Origin: Anthoceros angustus
Taxonomy: Eukaryota > Streptophyta > Anthocerotopsida > Anthocerotales > Anthocerotaceae
Direction of reading: 5' to 3'
Assembly (NCBI GenBank): GCA_010909165.1
Contig: VJWM01000253.1
Coordinates: 124,001 to 188,000, forward strand
Length of the DNA: 64,000 nucleotides
Made by a program: the position numbers and the translations under genes
Shown here: positions 11,861-22,401 of the stretch, piece by piece
How positions within the stretch are numbered: the first letter of the stretch is position 1
Layout of the letters: each line of letters opens with the position of its first letter
Notes under the pieces: model-generated
What the model was told of the DNA's origin: nothing
What the model saw: only the letters and a program-made list of their open reading frames with translations
Databases searched by the model: none

Positions 11861-14800
11861 TTAGGTAGGTGGGAAGAACTTATTAAGCCCAAGTGGCAGT
11901 CTGTAGAACTCGAGGTTGCGAGGATCTCCATTGAAGGTCCTGAACTTCTCCCACCATCCCATTCCACGGTCCTTCGGTGTGGCGTGGTTCATTGTGTTGT
12001 CCAGAATGGCAGTGATGAACAACGCAATCACCGGGCTTGAAGAGAAGATCACGTTGAGCACATCGTTGAACTGCAACAGTTTCAGACACTTTGTCACCTG
12101 CTGCACGATCCAAGGGCCTATAGGAGACGAACCTTAGAGTGCATGGTTACTTCACTTACCCAGTCAGCTCCAGTGTGCACAGGGCCATGAAGAGCTGAAG
12201 TCCTGAACTCGTTGAAGTACTGTGGGACGGAAATGGCCATGAAAAACGCGAAGCCGATGATGAACATGTTCCGGGAAGAGTTCAAATTAACAAACTGAAG
12301 CTGTGAGATTCCGACGGCCGCTGCTCGAGGCATACAAAGAAAACATGATCAGCACCAGGCACGGGAGGTGCAGTTCTGAAAACTGAGATTGAAGAATGTG
12401 GTAGACGAGAAAACTTACTGACAACCCCGAACACGATGCAGAAGATAGCTGCAACAATGGGTTGGGGTATCGAGGCAAAAATTCCACCAAACTTGCCTGC
12501 ATCGACGGAAGAGTACATCACAACAGTCAAATTGGATGCAACTAGAGAAATGCTACCTTTCAGCTCGGACCTTGGGTGCAACGGATGCAGGGAACCAGCT
12601 CACCAAGTAGAGAGAAAGCGATCATGAAGCCTGCAGAGATCTGCACCACTCGGCGACTGCCAACCCTGGTGATACCAATAACTCCCACATTTTCACTGCA
12701 ACAGACAAACAGCACGAATGCGTCAGCCATGACGTCGCGTGCCCAGAGCAATGAAGGCGTGGTATAAAAGGCGTACGGAGAAATGGTGACTCCAGTTGTG
12801 GTTCCAAACATTCCCGCGATGAGCAATCCTATACCCTGCACCATGACACGGTCCACACCTAACCCTTGAGAACGCGTCCACCTCAGGGACCACCACACGC
12901 AATGAAGGAAGCAATGGCGGTGAAAGCATGTGAAACCGACCTGCCAACCAACTCCTCGGCTGATGACGTACGGGGGCGGGGGAGTAGCTCCGGAAAGGCG
13001 TGCAGTGGCGTAGTAATCAGCTGTCGACTGAGCACAGCAAGGGGCGGAGTGTCAGTTCCAACACAGTCCCACAGACTTTCACAGGGACCACATCAGGGAG
13101 GGTGTGGTGTTCCATCCCACCTCGATCAGAGCTGCAAAAGCTCCAGCCATCAAGCCGAAAGCATGGCCGGCGTCGAAGGTCGGGGCACCCCATTGGAGAG
13201 GGTACGGGATGCGGATCCTGAACAGAATACGAGAAATACCACGGGAATTAGGACAGGACAGGACGGGGATGGTGTGCTGGAGAGAGAAGAGACGCATGGC
13301 AACCCACCACGGAGACGCTTCGATGATGTTGGAGCGATCGGTTCGGCAATGTTGTTGTCCCTTGGGGCTCGCCTTGTCGTATGCTCCACTGATTGTGAGC
13401 AGATGGGCATAAGCCCACACCACAGCGATGCCCAAGATGATTGGAAAGAGCTCGAAGATGGGAACCTTCCGGACCTTCACGTGCCTCAGAAACTGAGGAA
13501 TTCCAGATCCTGAAGTTAGAAACAGTGGCTGCAAGTGTATTGAGATGGGTTTACGACTAGTGTTGTGAGCAATACTAACCTGAGAGAAGGCAAGGATCAC
13601 GATGATCTGGGGAAGGCCAACCTCGATACACTTGCCAACCTGGAAGCCGAAGGCCATCAGGGTAAGACACAAGTACACAAGCATGGGGAATTGGGGAATT
13701 AAGTATCGAGACCCCGCTTACCCCAGGAAAACCTTGATTGAACAGACCGAGCCCAACCATTGCAATGGTGGGAGCGATCATGAGGGGTGTGAAAAACCTG
13801 ATGGCACATAGCAAACAGGCACAACACGTGAGAAAGGGGGACGCTCTGGCTTTCAGTCACCGTAGCCTCTTGGAAATGCTAGCGTGGCCCAAAACTTCCC
13901 CCCCTCAAAATACCCCCTTCCTTATTGTAGAAAATATAACAGTGAAGATCAATCCCTTGTCTCACCTTGCCACTATACCCCACAGGCCACTGAATCCCAG
14001 AATAATGTGAAGACTGGACGTTGCGATGTAAGCTCCTTGGACAGCACGAATTGACCTCAAGAACCTCTGTTTACATGAAGCCAAATCACGTGTTTACATG
14101 ACAAGCAAGCATACCTGATCAGTATGCCCAAGAGGCCACTGAATCCAAGGATAATATGAAGGCTGCATCCTGCCAAAGTAGCTCCTTGTATGGCACGCAT
14201 GGTTCTAATAAACCTCTGTTCCAGGGTATGCAGATTATGTGGACGCGAAGGGGCAGCAGACTAGGAGCGGGGATTAGATTGGCAGCATCTACAAACAACC
14301 GGCTCCAGTCAAACGAGCACAGAGAGAGAAAATGAATACCTCATGGTCGTCGTTGATGTGCAGCAAGGCAGGAGAGCGGATGATCGTGATGGTAGGTAGA
14401 ATGAAGTAAAAGGAGCTCCCCACAACCGTCGGAAGGCGGGCCCCAAGAGTAGTCTGAAGCAGAGTGTTAATCCCCGTCACAAACACAACGGACTGAATGA
14501 CCTTGGCCTTGTCGTGCTGCGCAATAACGACAGACCCACATGAGGCAAAGCAGCAAGAGCGACCAGGTCGCCTTCGGACGCAGTGCGAGCAATGGTGCAA
14601 GAAGGCCTACGTCGTCTCCGCCCATCAACGGCACCAGCATCGAGGGGATCATGACGGCAGCACCCAGCATCACGATGTAGTGTTGAAATCCCAGCACAAT
14701 GGCCTCCACTGCACGAAACAGGCAGCGGTGAGGCGACGCAACCCAGAGCCAGAGCCAGTGCCAGCCATTTCAGCTACTTCATTACCCTTCCCCTTCCCCC

Positions 14801-15271
14801 TCCCATCCCTCAAACCGCGAGTCGGCCGAATGTTGGTCAAACTGCAGTTGCCGGGGAGCTAAAAGGTGCAACTGTCGGTTACAACCATCGAGCTGGTGCC
14901 ATTGCGGTTACGAGTTGCTCGCACCCTTGGCACAAAGACGAAAGGGCGCCCACCACGAAGCCCAACCAGCCAAGGAACACCAAAAAACCACACCTTCCTC
15001 CACGCATTCGGTCCACACACAACCCAAGAGCAAGCCAACCAAGAACCCCTCCGTACACCAACGCTCACACCCACACCCACACCCAATTCCCCGCCCACAA
15101 GCAGCCCAATTACGAAAAAGACCCCGCTCCAGCAGGGGAAGCAGGCGCAGGGCAGGAAGCGGAGAACGTACCCCAAGGCGGATTGTCATTGATGCAGTAC
15201 TTGAGCGTGAGCAGCTGCTCCTCCGCCTTGTGCTGCAAATCCTCCGGCTTGGCAGGAGCGGGGGCCGCCAT
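11861..15271 (-). CDS. Nucleobase-ascorbate transporter (NAT/NCS2), 14 exons
   Basis: CDS complement(join(11861..12070,12160..12320,12419..12496,12604..12695,12777..12835,12941..13027,13121..13217,13308..13492,13580..13639,13722..13797, one of 13966..14066 or 14115..14215, 14340..14516,14611..14708,15172..15271)). Either choice gives 526 aa, the usual NAT length, with every junction GT-AG and in phase. NAT proteins are 14-helix H+ symporters for xanthine, uric acid, adenine or uracil at the plasma membrane. The substrate-contacting QH pair is at residues 42-43 (LGFQHYIVML). The NAT signature ENVGVIGITR is at 348-357. Other landmarks are LPYP-like IRIPYPLQWG, ATPPPPYVISRG and NSSRNMFIIGF. The start MAAPAPAKPEDLQHKAEEQ is typical of the family. 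Two homologous versions of exon 4 are present (separate entries). Substrate cannot be read from sequence alone. Confidence 0.92.
13966..14066 (-). other. NAT alternative exon 4, version A (distal)
   Basis: 101-bp exon encoding residues 126-158, starting RFLRSIRAVQGAY and ending GFSGLWGIVA. Acceptor CATGTAAACAG and donor GTGAGA are intact. It starts in phase 0 and leaves two bases, exactly like version B, so either joins cleanly to the exons at 14340-14516 and 13722-13797. It shares 22 of 33 residues with version B. Confidence 0.85.
14115..14215 (-). other. NAT alternative exon 4, version B (proximal)
   Basis: 101-bp exon starting RFIRTMRAIQGAT and ending GFSGLLGILI, with acceptor CCCTGGAACAG and donor GTATGC. 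Only 48 bp (14067-14114) separate it from version A, shorter than introns normally spliced in plants. Including both exons (202 bp) would shift the frame. Both facts favour use of one or the other. Confidence 0.85.
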
Positions 15272-16300
15272 GTCGCCCCAGCACTGTCCTCCGCTCTACA
15301 ACAATCCCTGCCCTCTGCTTCCCCCTCCCGCAAGACCAGTCAGCCCTCTTCCACCAAGACCCGCCCTGCGCCAATTCCGCCGCCCTCAACACCACCACCC
15401 GAGGGAGCTCCGGCGCATTCCAATTGCAATGCCGAACCCGAAGCCCAGCAAGCCCAAGGCAGCGGCAGCAGCAGCAGCAGCAACACCGGCACCCGAAGCT
15501 GCTCCGAAGCTTCCCGCTTCCCCGCCCAGCTCAACCACTGAAAGAAGCGCCCACGAAAGCCCAGCAAAGGCGCAGTGCAGTGCAGTGCAGTGCAGTGCAG
15601 TGCAGTGCAGTGCAATGCAATGCAATGCAATGGTGGGCGCCCAAGAAATCCTATTCCTAACACGCAGAACCAGAGCCACGAATCCGCGAATCCAGCCGCC
15701 GGCAGCCTTTCCCCTCCAGCGAACCGCGGTAGCGAGGAGGCGGGAGGAGCGCAATGCGGGCAAATGCGGCGCCAAGCCGGCTTTGAGCAAAGCTTCGGCT
15801 CCCAGGCAGGCCCGAGTCCGACACGCAGGAGAGCGAGCAGCAGGAACCAGGCAAGGCCGAGCCTCTGCCTATGCAACGTTAACTGGCCCCGTCTTTATGA
15901 GCCCGTTGCTGTAACGTTCATGTTCGGGCAGCACGCCATCATGAACGTTCGTGACCGGGCCGGGGGCCGGGCCCGGGCCGAGCCCCGGGCCGGGCAGCCT
16001 CCCCTTTCAAAACGCCGTCCCCGGCCGCCGGTAAAGGGCTTCCCGGCTACGGGGCAGCGGGCAGCGGGCAGCCCGCCGCGCATACTGCATGTTATGTATC
16101 TCCTCCCCCGGCTGGCGCTGGCTACGGTATCCGTCCCGGATCTCGCGTATGGACTCCGCATGGTCATTAAATAACACGCATACATACTGATGCAACCAAC
16201 CCGTACATGGCATTGGCCAGCTGCATAATTGTCATCATTCAAATTATGAGCCATGTTGCCGTTGCGGTAAGTTAGTAACCGGGCGGGTAGCTCCTACCGG
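15272..16300. promoter_or_regulatory. GC-rich promoter region of the NAT gene
   Basis: The kilobase upstream of the NAT ATG is strongly GC-rich and CpG-rich. It includes nested GGGCC/GGCCC runs at about 15955-16005 and GCCGCCGG blocks to 16080. Long overlapping open frames on both strands (for example 15183-15914 + and 15340-15876 -) come from this composition and lack recognised domains. No clear TATA box was identified. Confidence 0.45.
15569..15632. repeat. Pentanucleotide microsatellite upstream of the NAT gene
   Basis: About seven to eight tandem GCAGT units followed by four GCAAT units, roughly 300 bp upstream of the NAT start codon (on the template side of the minus-strand gene). A short GCA run lies at about 15462-15482. 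Likely within promoter or 5' UTR. Confidence 0.9.
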
Positions 16301-18405
16301 TGGCGGGTGAAAAAATGCTCCCCGCCCCACCTTACTGCATGATGACGGCCGCGGCGGCAGCGTGGACACTTGTCTCGCCCGGGCGATGCGGCCACGGCCC
16401 GAAAGTGGCCGGGGAAAGTTAGTGGAGAACCCGCAAGAATGGCTTCAGGCGGAAGGAAAGGAAGGCTGGCGATGCACGCCCCGCCTCCGTCCAATGGAGG
16501 GGTTGCTTGGCGAGGCGGAAAAGAGAAAGGGAGAGCATCTGCGGGCTGCACTAGCTTCCATTCAATGCGGTAGTGTAGCATGTTGGTGAGATGGCGTTGT
16601 CCACTACTTGCCCTACATAGCTGGCTATGTCAGCAAATAGAGCTGTTGCGGCGGTGGCACCGGACTATCGAGTGCCGATGCAGACCAGGGAGCAGATGGA
16701 TGTACGCTGCTCTCACTGGAGGTTTCAGCGTGTGCGATTGGGGGGCATTGAATTGGACTCTGTTCCCTAGGAGAGTGATTACGTACATGGAGGCAAGTTG
16801 ATGAGCTCTCAGGCCCTAATGAAATGGCCTGGCTGGTATGTTCACTGAGCTCGTACCGGCTATGGCTGTCACCGCGGTGCGGAACCCTAGGAAAATGCTT
16901 GTCTACGACCCCGGGGGGCGCTGATTCCCGGCTTAGGATGCCGTTCTCCTGCGAAGGTCTCTGACCACTCTCTGTTGGCGACTATAAAGTGGCAGCAGAT
17001 CCGTGGCCTGGATCGGTCCGTATACCTGTTGCCGGATGCAGATATCATAAACAAGGGGAATGAATGCCCGGAAGTCATCCAGTAAATTCGCTTATCTGGC
17101 GTGAATTTGGAGCTTGAAGGAGAGAAGCAACGGATTGAATTCATGTTTCCAAGACCGCGACGCCTTCTCCCAGGCAGAAAACGCTCTGGCGGGGCGCGGT
17201 AATTTATTATTAGATCATCATGGTGATGGGGCCGATGAAGAAGGAATACAGTAGCCGTTGAAATGCGGTACCATCTCCGCCTCTGATGAGAAGGCTCTGG
17301 CAACCTGCGACATGGCCTGGCGCTTCTTGGTCGGACCATCCGGGCCATGGCAGGCTGCCATCAACGCTGCGCTTCTTGGCCTATGGCAGGTCACCACAAG
17401 AAGAAGCTGGTATGCAGGCTATGTGGAGGGAAGCTCATGCTCGCAATTCGAGCCCACTGTTCCGACCATGCATATGTATGTACCTACAGCGGCTGCACTC
17501 GTGACCTTTTGTATTCCACCCCGTGATCATGCTCCTGGCGCAGTGGAGGCCCCTGCACTAATGAAACCTAGCCCTGGAACCCGGAGGAGAGGCGGGAGCA
17601 AGGGATTGCGTCCCGGTACGGGCTGCTGTTTCTCATACCCTTTTTCTCCTTTCATTTACCTTGATACATACACCAATGACGCCCATGGTTGACAGATGGG
17701 TCACAAGCTTTCATCACGCTGATGATCTGAGAGACTACCTATCTGTACATCACCGGAAAACTGATGAGTAATTCCGTCCTGCAGGCCTCCCGATTCGTCC
17801 TGCAAACCCTATGCTTGCGTCCTGGACAGCAATCTTGACACCATCCTTATCTTGACTTGATTCAGGAAACGAGGAGCCCGTTCTTGGACTGGGACAAATG
17901 CATTAGATTCGGAGGCACATGAGGCAATAACGCTTCCCCCAAGTGCGAGTCCTGGAAACCGTCACTCGTTCCGGTGGAGACTGCAAGTAGTTGCACAATC
18001 CAGTCCCGCTGGACAGGAAAGCGGTGGACACGTTCTGCACACATGTGGCTACTGCCTCCCTTGTACATTATGGATCAAATCTTCCAGCAAGTGCAACCTG
18101 AGTGAATGCCAAGCTTGAGGACAAGGGTTGCCACATGAACTGTTTAATTACATACAAAAGAATGTACAGCAATACCGAGGACAGAAGCGTGAGCGCATAT
18201 CCACTATCTGTATGTACATCTGCTTCTTCAAGGCCTTACGCTGATGCCTGGCTGAGACGGAATCAATGACCAGCTCCCCTCCTACTGTTTTGGCCACTGT
18301 GGGCTTACACTCTGCACAGACAGATGCTAAAACTGTTGGATGAAATTCGTCAACAGGATCCTGTTCTCCAGGACATGATCTGGTGCATCCAACATAACTC
18401 AAGGC
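16300..18405. other. Intergenic; no recognised gene
   Basis: Mixed composition with several open frames (17258-17692 + is the longest, 144 codons) that I cannot link to a family. The right end should hold the 3' UTR of the minus-strand plastid-type gene. Confidence 0.4.
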
Positions 18406-19298
18406 TTAGTAGACATAGACCTCGAGAGTGGCGAACACCAAGCGCATGCGATCTGCAACCAGTGCCGGCTCTTCAGCATGGCCTGCAACAGCTAACTGCT
18501 CCAGCTGCAAGGTCTTTATGGGCATCCTAAAACGCATTCACAGGCTTGAGAAAAATGGTCATGCGGATATGTTAGCAGCAATGAGGTCAAGGACTAGCTA
18601 GCCTAACATGTCCATTGGCTAGTAAGCCTAAACGTTCACCGAACAAGGTCACTTTGGAGCCTGTAAGCGAATGAACAAGTCCTACCAGGCCATCCCACGA
18701 GTGTAGTAAGCATTGGCAATAACAGCACAGAACCCTTTCCATTGCCGCTGCTGTTCAGATGAGACTGCTGGAAAGCTTGACCATCTGACAACCGTTGGTT
18801 GAGGGGTGCACATGATCGTGAGAAAGACGATACAAAGCCATAGTATACACTCTTCTACCTGCAACCACCCAGGTTCTCCTATTAGCATAGAAAGGAAGGA
18901 TACAAGAATCGGTCGACTCAAATTGGTGGCCTCTCTAACACATTAGGTACCTCCTCTGCAGTTACATTTGTCTTCAACCTCACACTTCCCGCTGGCGTCT
19001 CCAGATTATCCGAATCACACACACTCAGAAGTTCGTTGCGGAGACCTTCAGCAGTACAACCTACTGCGTAGGCAGTTACCCCAGCCTCCACAAATTCCTG
19101 TGAAGAGAGACGGCATGGGCAAGTCAGAGATTACGAGCTTCCAAGTGTCTCTCATGCTCCATTTAGGTGGACGAACCCTACCTTCAAATTGGTGAAGCCA
19201 CCATTCAGAACATCCTTGTATCGTCTGTGCAACCCAAGAGCAATGCTCCTCGTGGACTTGAACTCATCATCGTGCGATGCTTTGCAGCAGAGTTGGCC
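18406..19298 (-). CDS. Conserved plastid-type protein of unknown function (C-terminal exons)
   Basis: Four exons give a continuous C-terminal 185 residues: complement(join(18406..18526,18686..18858,18951..19097,19182..19298)). Landmarks in order are DDEFKSTRSIALGLHRRYK, AGVTAYAVGCTAEGLRNEL, MCTPQPTVVRW, QWKGFCAVIANAYYTRGMAW and MPIKTLQLEQLAVAGHAEEP, ending FATLEVYVY. I recognise these blocks as a conserved green-lineage protein, usually predicted to be chloroplast-targeted, but I cannot name the family with certainty. The first listed exon starts at a plausible CAG acceptor because an in-frame TGA lies just upstream. N-terminal exons are unresolved. An open stretch ending at the GAG|GTACCT donor near 19397 is in matching phase, and another possible exon lies near 19850-19930. 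The gene runs head-to-head with the PPR gene. Confidence 0.7.
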
Positions 19299-20124
19299 CT
19301 GTTTCACATTGGTGAATCACAAGTGCAGCAAGGATATGGACTGTGTGACCTGGAGAAACAGGGACAGAAGTCTTTGGACTCAACAAACGTAGGTCAGGTA
19401 CCTCGGAGCTGAATCTACCAGGCTCGTCTTGCTTTCGTGTTTCCCAGCCCCAGCATATCCTGGGAATGAAATCGGTCTTCAATCTGCGGAAAAGACTCAG
19501 ACCGGAGACGGCCTCCTGATTGCTTCCAGTTCCTCGGATAGCGATGATCCTAGATGTGCTCAAGGGGCAGCACTTGTTATTGTAGAATAGGGAACCGGCA
19601 AGGGCAGAATAACCAATGCATCCATCTCCAGGCATGTTTGTGAGAATTCTCGTTATAAGCTCCTGCCCCTGCTTATTGCCATTCTGGAATATTGAAAGGA
19701 CTCGTGTCATGAGCAGCGCCCATCACGCCTGCAGGATCGCATAGACGGAAAATATGATACATGGACCACAAGATGTTACCTTCTATGCTTCCAAAGTCGG
19801 AACTGATGCGCCGGATTCTGAATTCACAATGTTATTGGCCGGATGTCACCTGAAATGACATACACGCGTTCATTCCAGGGCCGGCGATGGCATAGCCTTG
19901 TCCCATCAGGTCTGCTGCTTGAGGTGCTAACATTTGCAATCCACCTTGCTGATGACCTGCAGGGTGATCGTGGCGAAGTCCAACCACCCTCTTGGTACAC
20001 CATGAAGAGCTGCTGCTTTCGTGACTCCTTCCAAGTACCAAGTCGGCAAACAACGACGCCTAGAGGTGCAGGGAGCCCCAGGAGGCCCTCTGGTTGGACA
20101 GATTCTGCAAGCTAGCTTGGGTGG
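19299..20124. other. Region of unresolved 5' exons and bidirectional promoter
   Basis: Must contain the missing N-terminal exons of the minus-strand plastid-type gene and the PPR promoter. The minus-strand open frame 19267-19710 ends in a good donor near 19397, but its residues are not recognisably conserved, so its exon status is open. Confidence 0.4.
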
Positions 20125-22401
20125 ATGCGCAGCTGGCGGGTTTGGATGTGGAGACGGGTCGTGCTGCTGCCCCTGCACACGTGCCGGGCGATTGCGAACC
20201 TTGCAGGCCTGCAGGATACGAAAGCGGCATGCCTCGCTGAAACTGTGAGCCAACTATGTCAGCAGGGGCAGCTCACTGAGGCCGTTGAGGCTCTGGGAGT
20301 TCTGGTGCAGACAGATTGTTGCATCTCCAAACCTCTCTTTTTAACGGTTCTAAAGGAATGTGTGGCTAAGAAGAATCTGGCTCTGGGTCGCCGTGTTCAT
20401 GCTCTCACCTTGAAGCAGGGGCATGAGTCGGACACGATCCTGTGCAACCACATCTTGCGAATGTATGCCTCTCATGCCAGGCTAGAAGAGGCTACGGACG
20501 TGTTTACTATGGTTGCCAGACCAGATGCCTTCACGTGGTCTGCCATACTCTCAGCGCACGTCAAACACGGGCGGGATAAGCAGGCCATACAACTGTATCA
20601 TCGCATGCGCAGGTCAAAAGTGGAGCCAGATGCTCATGTGTTTGTGGCAGCCCTTCAGGCTTGTGCAAGGGGAGCAGACTTGGCATCTGGGCAGCAGGTG
20701 CATGCTCATGTGTTGGCTAAAGGACTCGAGCCTAATTTGTTTGTTAGTAGTGGCTTGGTTGTTATGTATGCGAAGTGTGGCAGCTTAGAAGACGCTCAAA
20801 GAGTGTTTGATGGACTTGGGCAAAAGGATGTGGTCACGTGGAATGCCCTGATAGCAGGGTATTCCCAGCGGGGAATGGGGCAAGAAGCCTTTTGTCTATA
20901 TGATGCTATGGTAGAAGAAGGGATCGTTGTACCCGATTCTGTGACATATTTGTCCCTCCTGCAGGCATGTGCAAGTATGGGCACGCAGGCCTTGGAGAAG
21001 GGGAAGCATCTTCATGCACGAATTCGTGAAAGGGGGCATCATGCTGATGTGTTTGTGGCCAACAGTTTGGTTAACATGTATGCAAAGTGTGGGAGCTTGA
21101 ACGACGCCCAAAGAGTGTTTGACAGACTTGGTCAAAAAGATATTGTGACATGGAATTCGCTGATCGCAGGGTATGTCCAGCAGGGCCTGGGAGAGGAAGG
21201 CCTTCGTCTCTACGATGCTATGCAAGAAGATGACACTCCTGTACCAACTTCTGTGACGTTTTTGTGCCTCCTGCAGGCTTGTGCAAGCGTGGGCAACCCG
21301 GCTTTGGACAAAGGGAAGGAGCTTCATGCACGAATTACAGAGAAAGGCCTTCAAGGAGATGTGTTTACAGCCAGCTGCTTGGTAAACATGTACGCAAAGT
21401 GTGGCAGCTTGGAAGACGCTCAAAGAGTGTTTGACGGACTTGGTCAAAAAGATGTGGTGGCATGGAGTGCCATGATAGCAGGATATTGCCAGCAAGGCAT
21501 GGTGCAGGAAGTCCTTCGCCTTTACAATGAAATGCAAGAAGAAGGTCTGACAACACCCGACGCAGTGACGTTTGTGTACCTCCTACAGGCATGTGCAAGT
21601 GTGGGAGCTTTGCATGTGGGAAGGCAGCTTCATGCACAGATAAACAAGCAAGGCCTTCAAGCTGATTTGGTTGTGGGTGGGAGTTTGATAAACATGTATG
21701 GAAAGACTGGCAGCATGGTTGATGCACAGCAGGTGTTTGAAGCATTGCCTGAAAGAGACACTGCTGCTTGGAATGCTATCATTGCAGGCTACACCTGTCA
21801 AGGGAACAGTGACACCGTCTTTAACTTGTTTCGGAGGATGAGGAAGGATGGCATACAGCCAGATGGCATCACATTCCTTAGTATATTAACAGCATGCAGT
21901 CATTCGGGTCTTCCAGAAAAGGGGCGAGAGTACTTTGAAGCTATGAGTAGGGAATACGGGATCAGTCCCACGGTGGAGCACTATACTTGCATTGTGGACC
22001 TCCTCGGTCGTGTGGGCCGGTTGGACGAGTCACTAGCTTTAGTGAAGACGATGCCTGTGCATCCTGATGCTGCAGCTTGGCACACTGTATTAGGGGCTTG
22101 TCAAAAGTGGAGCAATGTGGAGGTGGGATGCCACGCTTTCAATGAAGCAGTGAAGTTAGAAAATAAGGATGCTGCAGCATATGTTCTTATGTCGAACATA
22201 TATACTGAGGCCCGGATGTGGGATCAGGCAGATGAGATGCAGTCGAGGAGAATACGAATCAGCGCGTGGAAGCTGCCAGGACAGAGCCTGTGGACGGACA
22301 TGGATGGTTTGGTCCACAGTTTCTGGGTTGGAGATAGGAATGCCCCAGATAAGCTCCAGATCAGGAGAGAATTAACAGAGACTTGCAGGAAAACTCCATA
22401 G
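20125..22401 (+). CDS. PLS-class PPR protein with E domain, intronless
   Basis: 758 aa from an ATG with no intron. PPR proteins of this class bind organellar RNA, one base per repeat, and commonly guide C-to-U editing or processing. The N-terminus (MRSWRVWMWRRVV) is Arg-rich without acids, as in mitochondrial or plastid targeting peptides. PPR repeats run from about residue 70 to 620. Three near-identical modules with a period of about 104 residues each contain MYAKCGSL.DAQRVFD.LGQKD and start near 214, 318 and 422. The E region begins about 640, with AAAYVLMSNIYTEARMWDQA (684-703) and HSFWVGDRNAPDKL (731-744). The protein ends 14 residues after that, so no DYW deaminase follows; editing would need a partner supplying it. 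The wording resembles fern PPRs. The 5' end may overlap exons of the divergent minus-strand gene; a later ATG is possible. Confidence 0.9.
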   Translation: MRSWRVWMWRRVVLLPLHTCRAIANLAGLQDTKAACLAETVSQLCQQGQLTEAVEALGVLVQTDCCISKPLFLTVLKECVAKKNLALGRRVHALTLKQGHESDTILCNHILRMYASHARLEEATDVFTMVARPDAFTWSAILSAHVKHGRDKQAIQLYHRMRRSKVEPDAHVFVAALQACARGADLASGQQVHAHVLAKGLEPNLFVSSGLVVMYAKCGSLEDAQRVFDGLGQKDVVTWNALIAGYSQRGMGQEAFCLYDAMVEEGIVVPDSVTYLSLLQACASMGTQALEKGKHLHARIRERGHHADVFVANSLVNMYAKCGSLNDAQRVFDRLGQKDIVTWNSLIAGYVQQGLGEEGLRLYDAMQEDDTPVPTSVTFLCLLQACASVGNPALDKGKELHARITEKGLQGDVFTASCLVNMYAKCGSLEDAQRVFDGLGQKDVVAWSAMIAGYCQQGMVQEVLRLYNEMQEEGLTTPDAVTFVYLLQACASVGALHVGRQLHAQINKQGLQADLVVGGSLINMYGKTGSMVDAQQVFEALPERDTAAWNAIIAGYTCQGNSDTVFNLFRRMRKDGIQPDGITFLSILTACSHSGLPEKGREYFEAMSREYGISPTVEHYTCIVDLLGRVGRLDESLALVKTMPVHPDAAAWHTVLGACQKWSNVEVGCHAFNEAVKLENKDAAAYVLMSNIYTEARMWDQADEMQSRRIRISAWKLPGQSLWTDMDGLVHSFWVGDRNAPDKLQIRRELTETCRKTP

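Noticed and set aside
13966-14066. Reading NAT exon version A as a dead relic
   Set aside because: Open frame, both splice sites and the phases are intact, and the changes from version B are mostly conservative, so it is kept as a functional candidate.
15183-15914. 243-codon ORF upstream of the NAT gene
   Set aside because: Composition-driven frame through a GC-rich promoter and the GCAGT microsatellite, with no recognisable domain.
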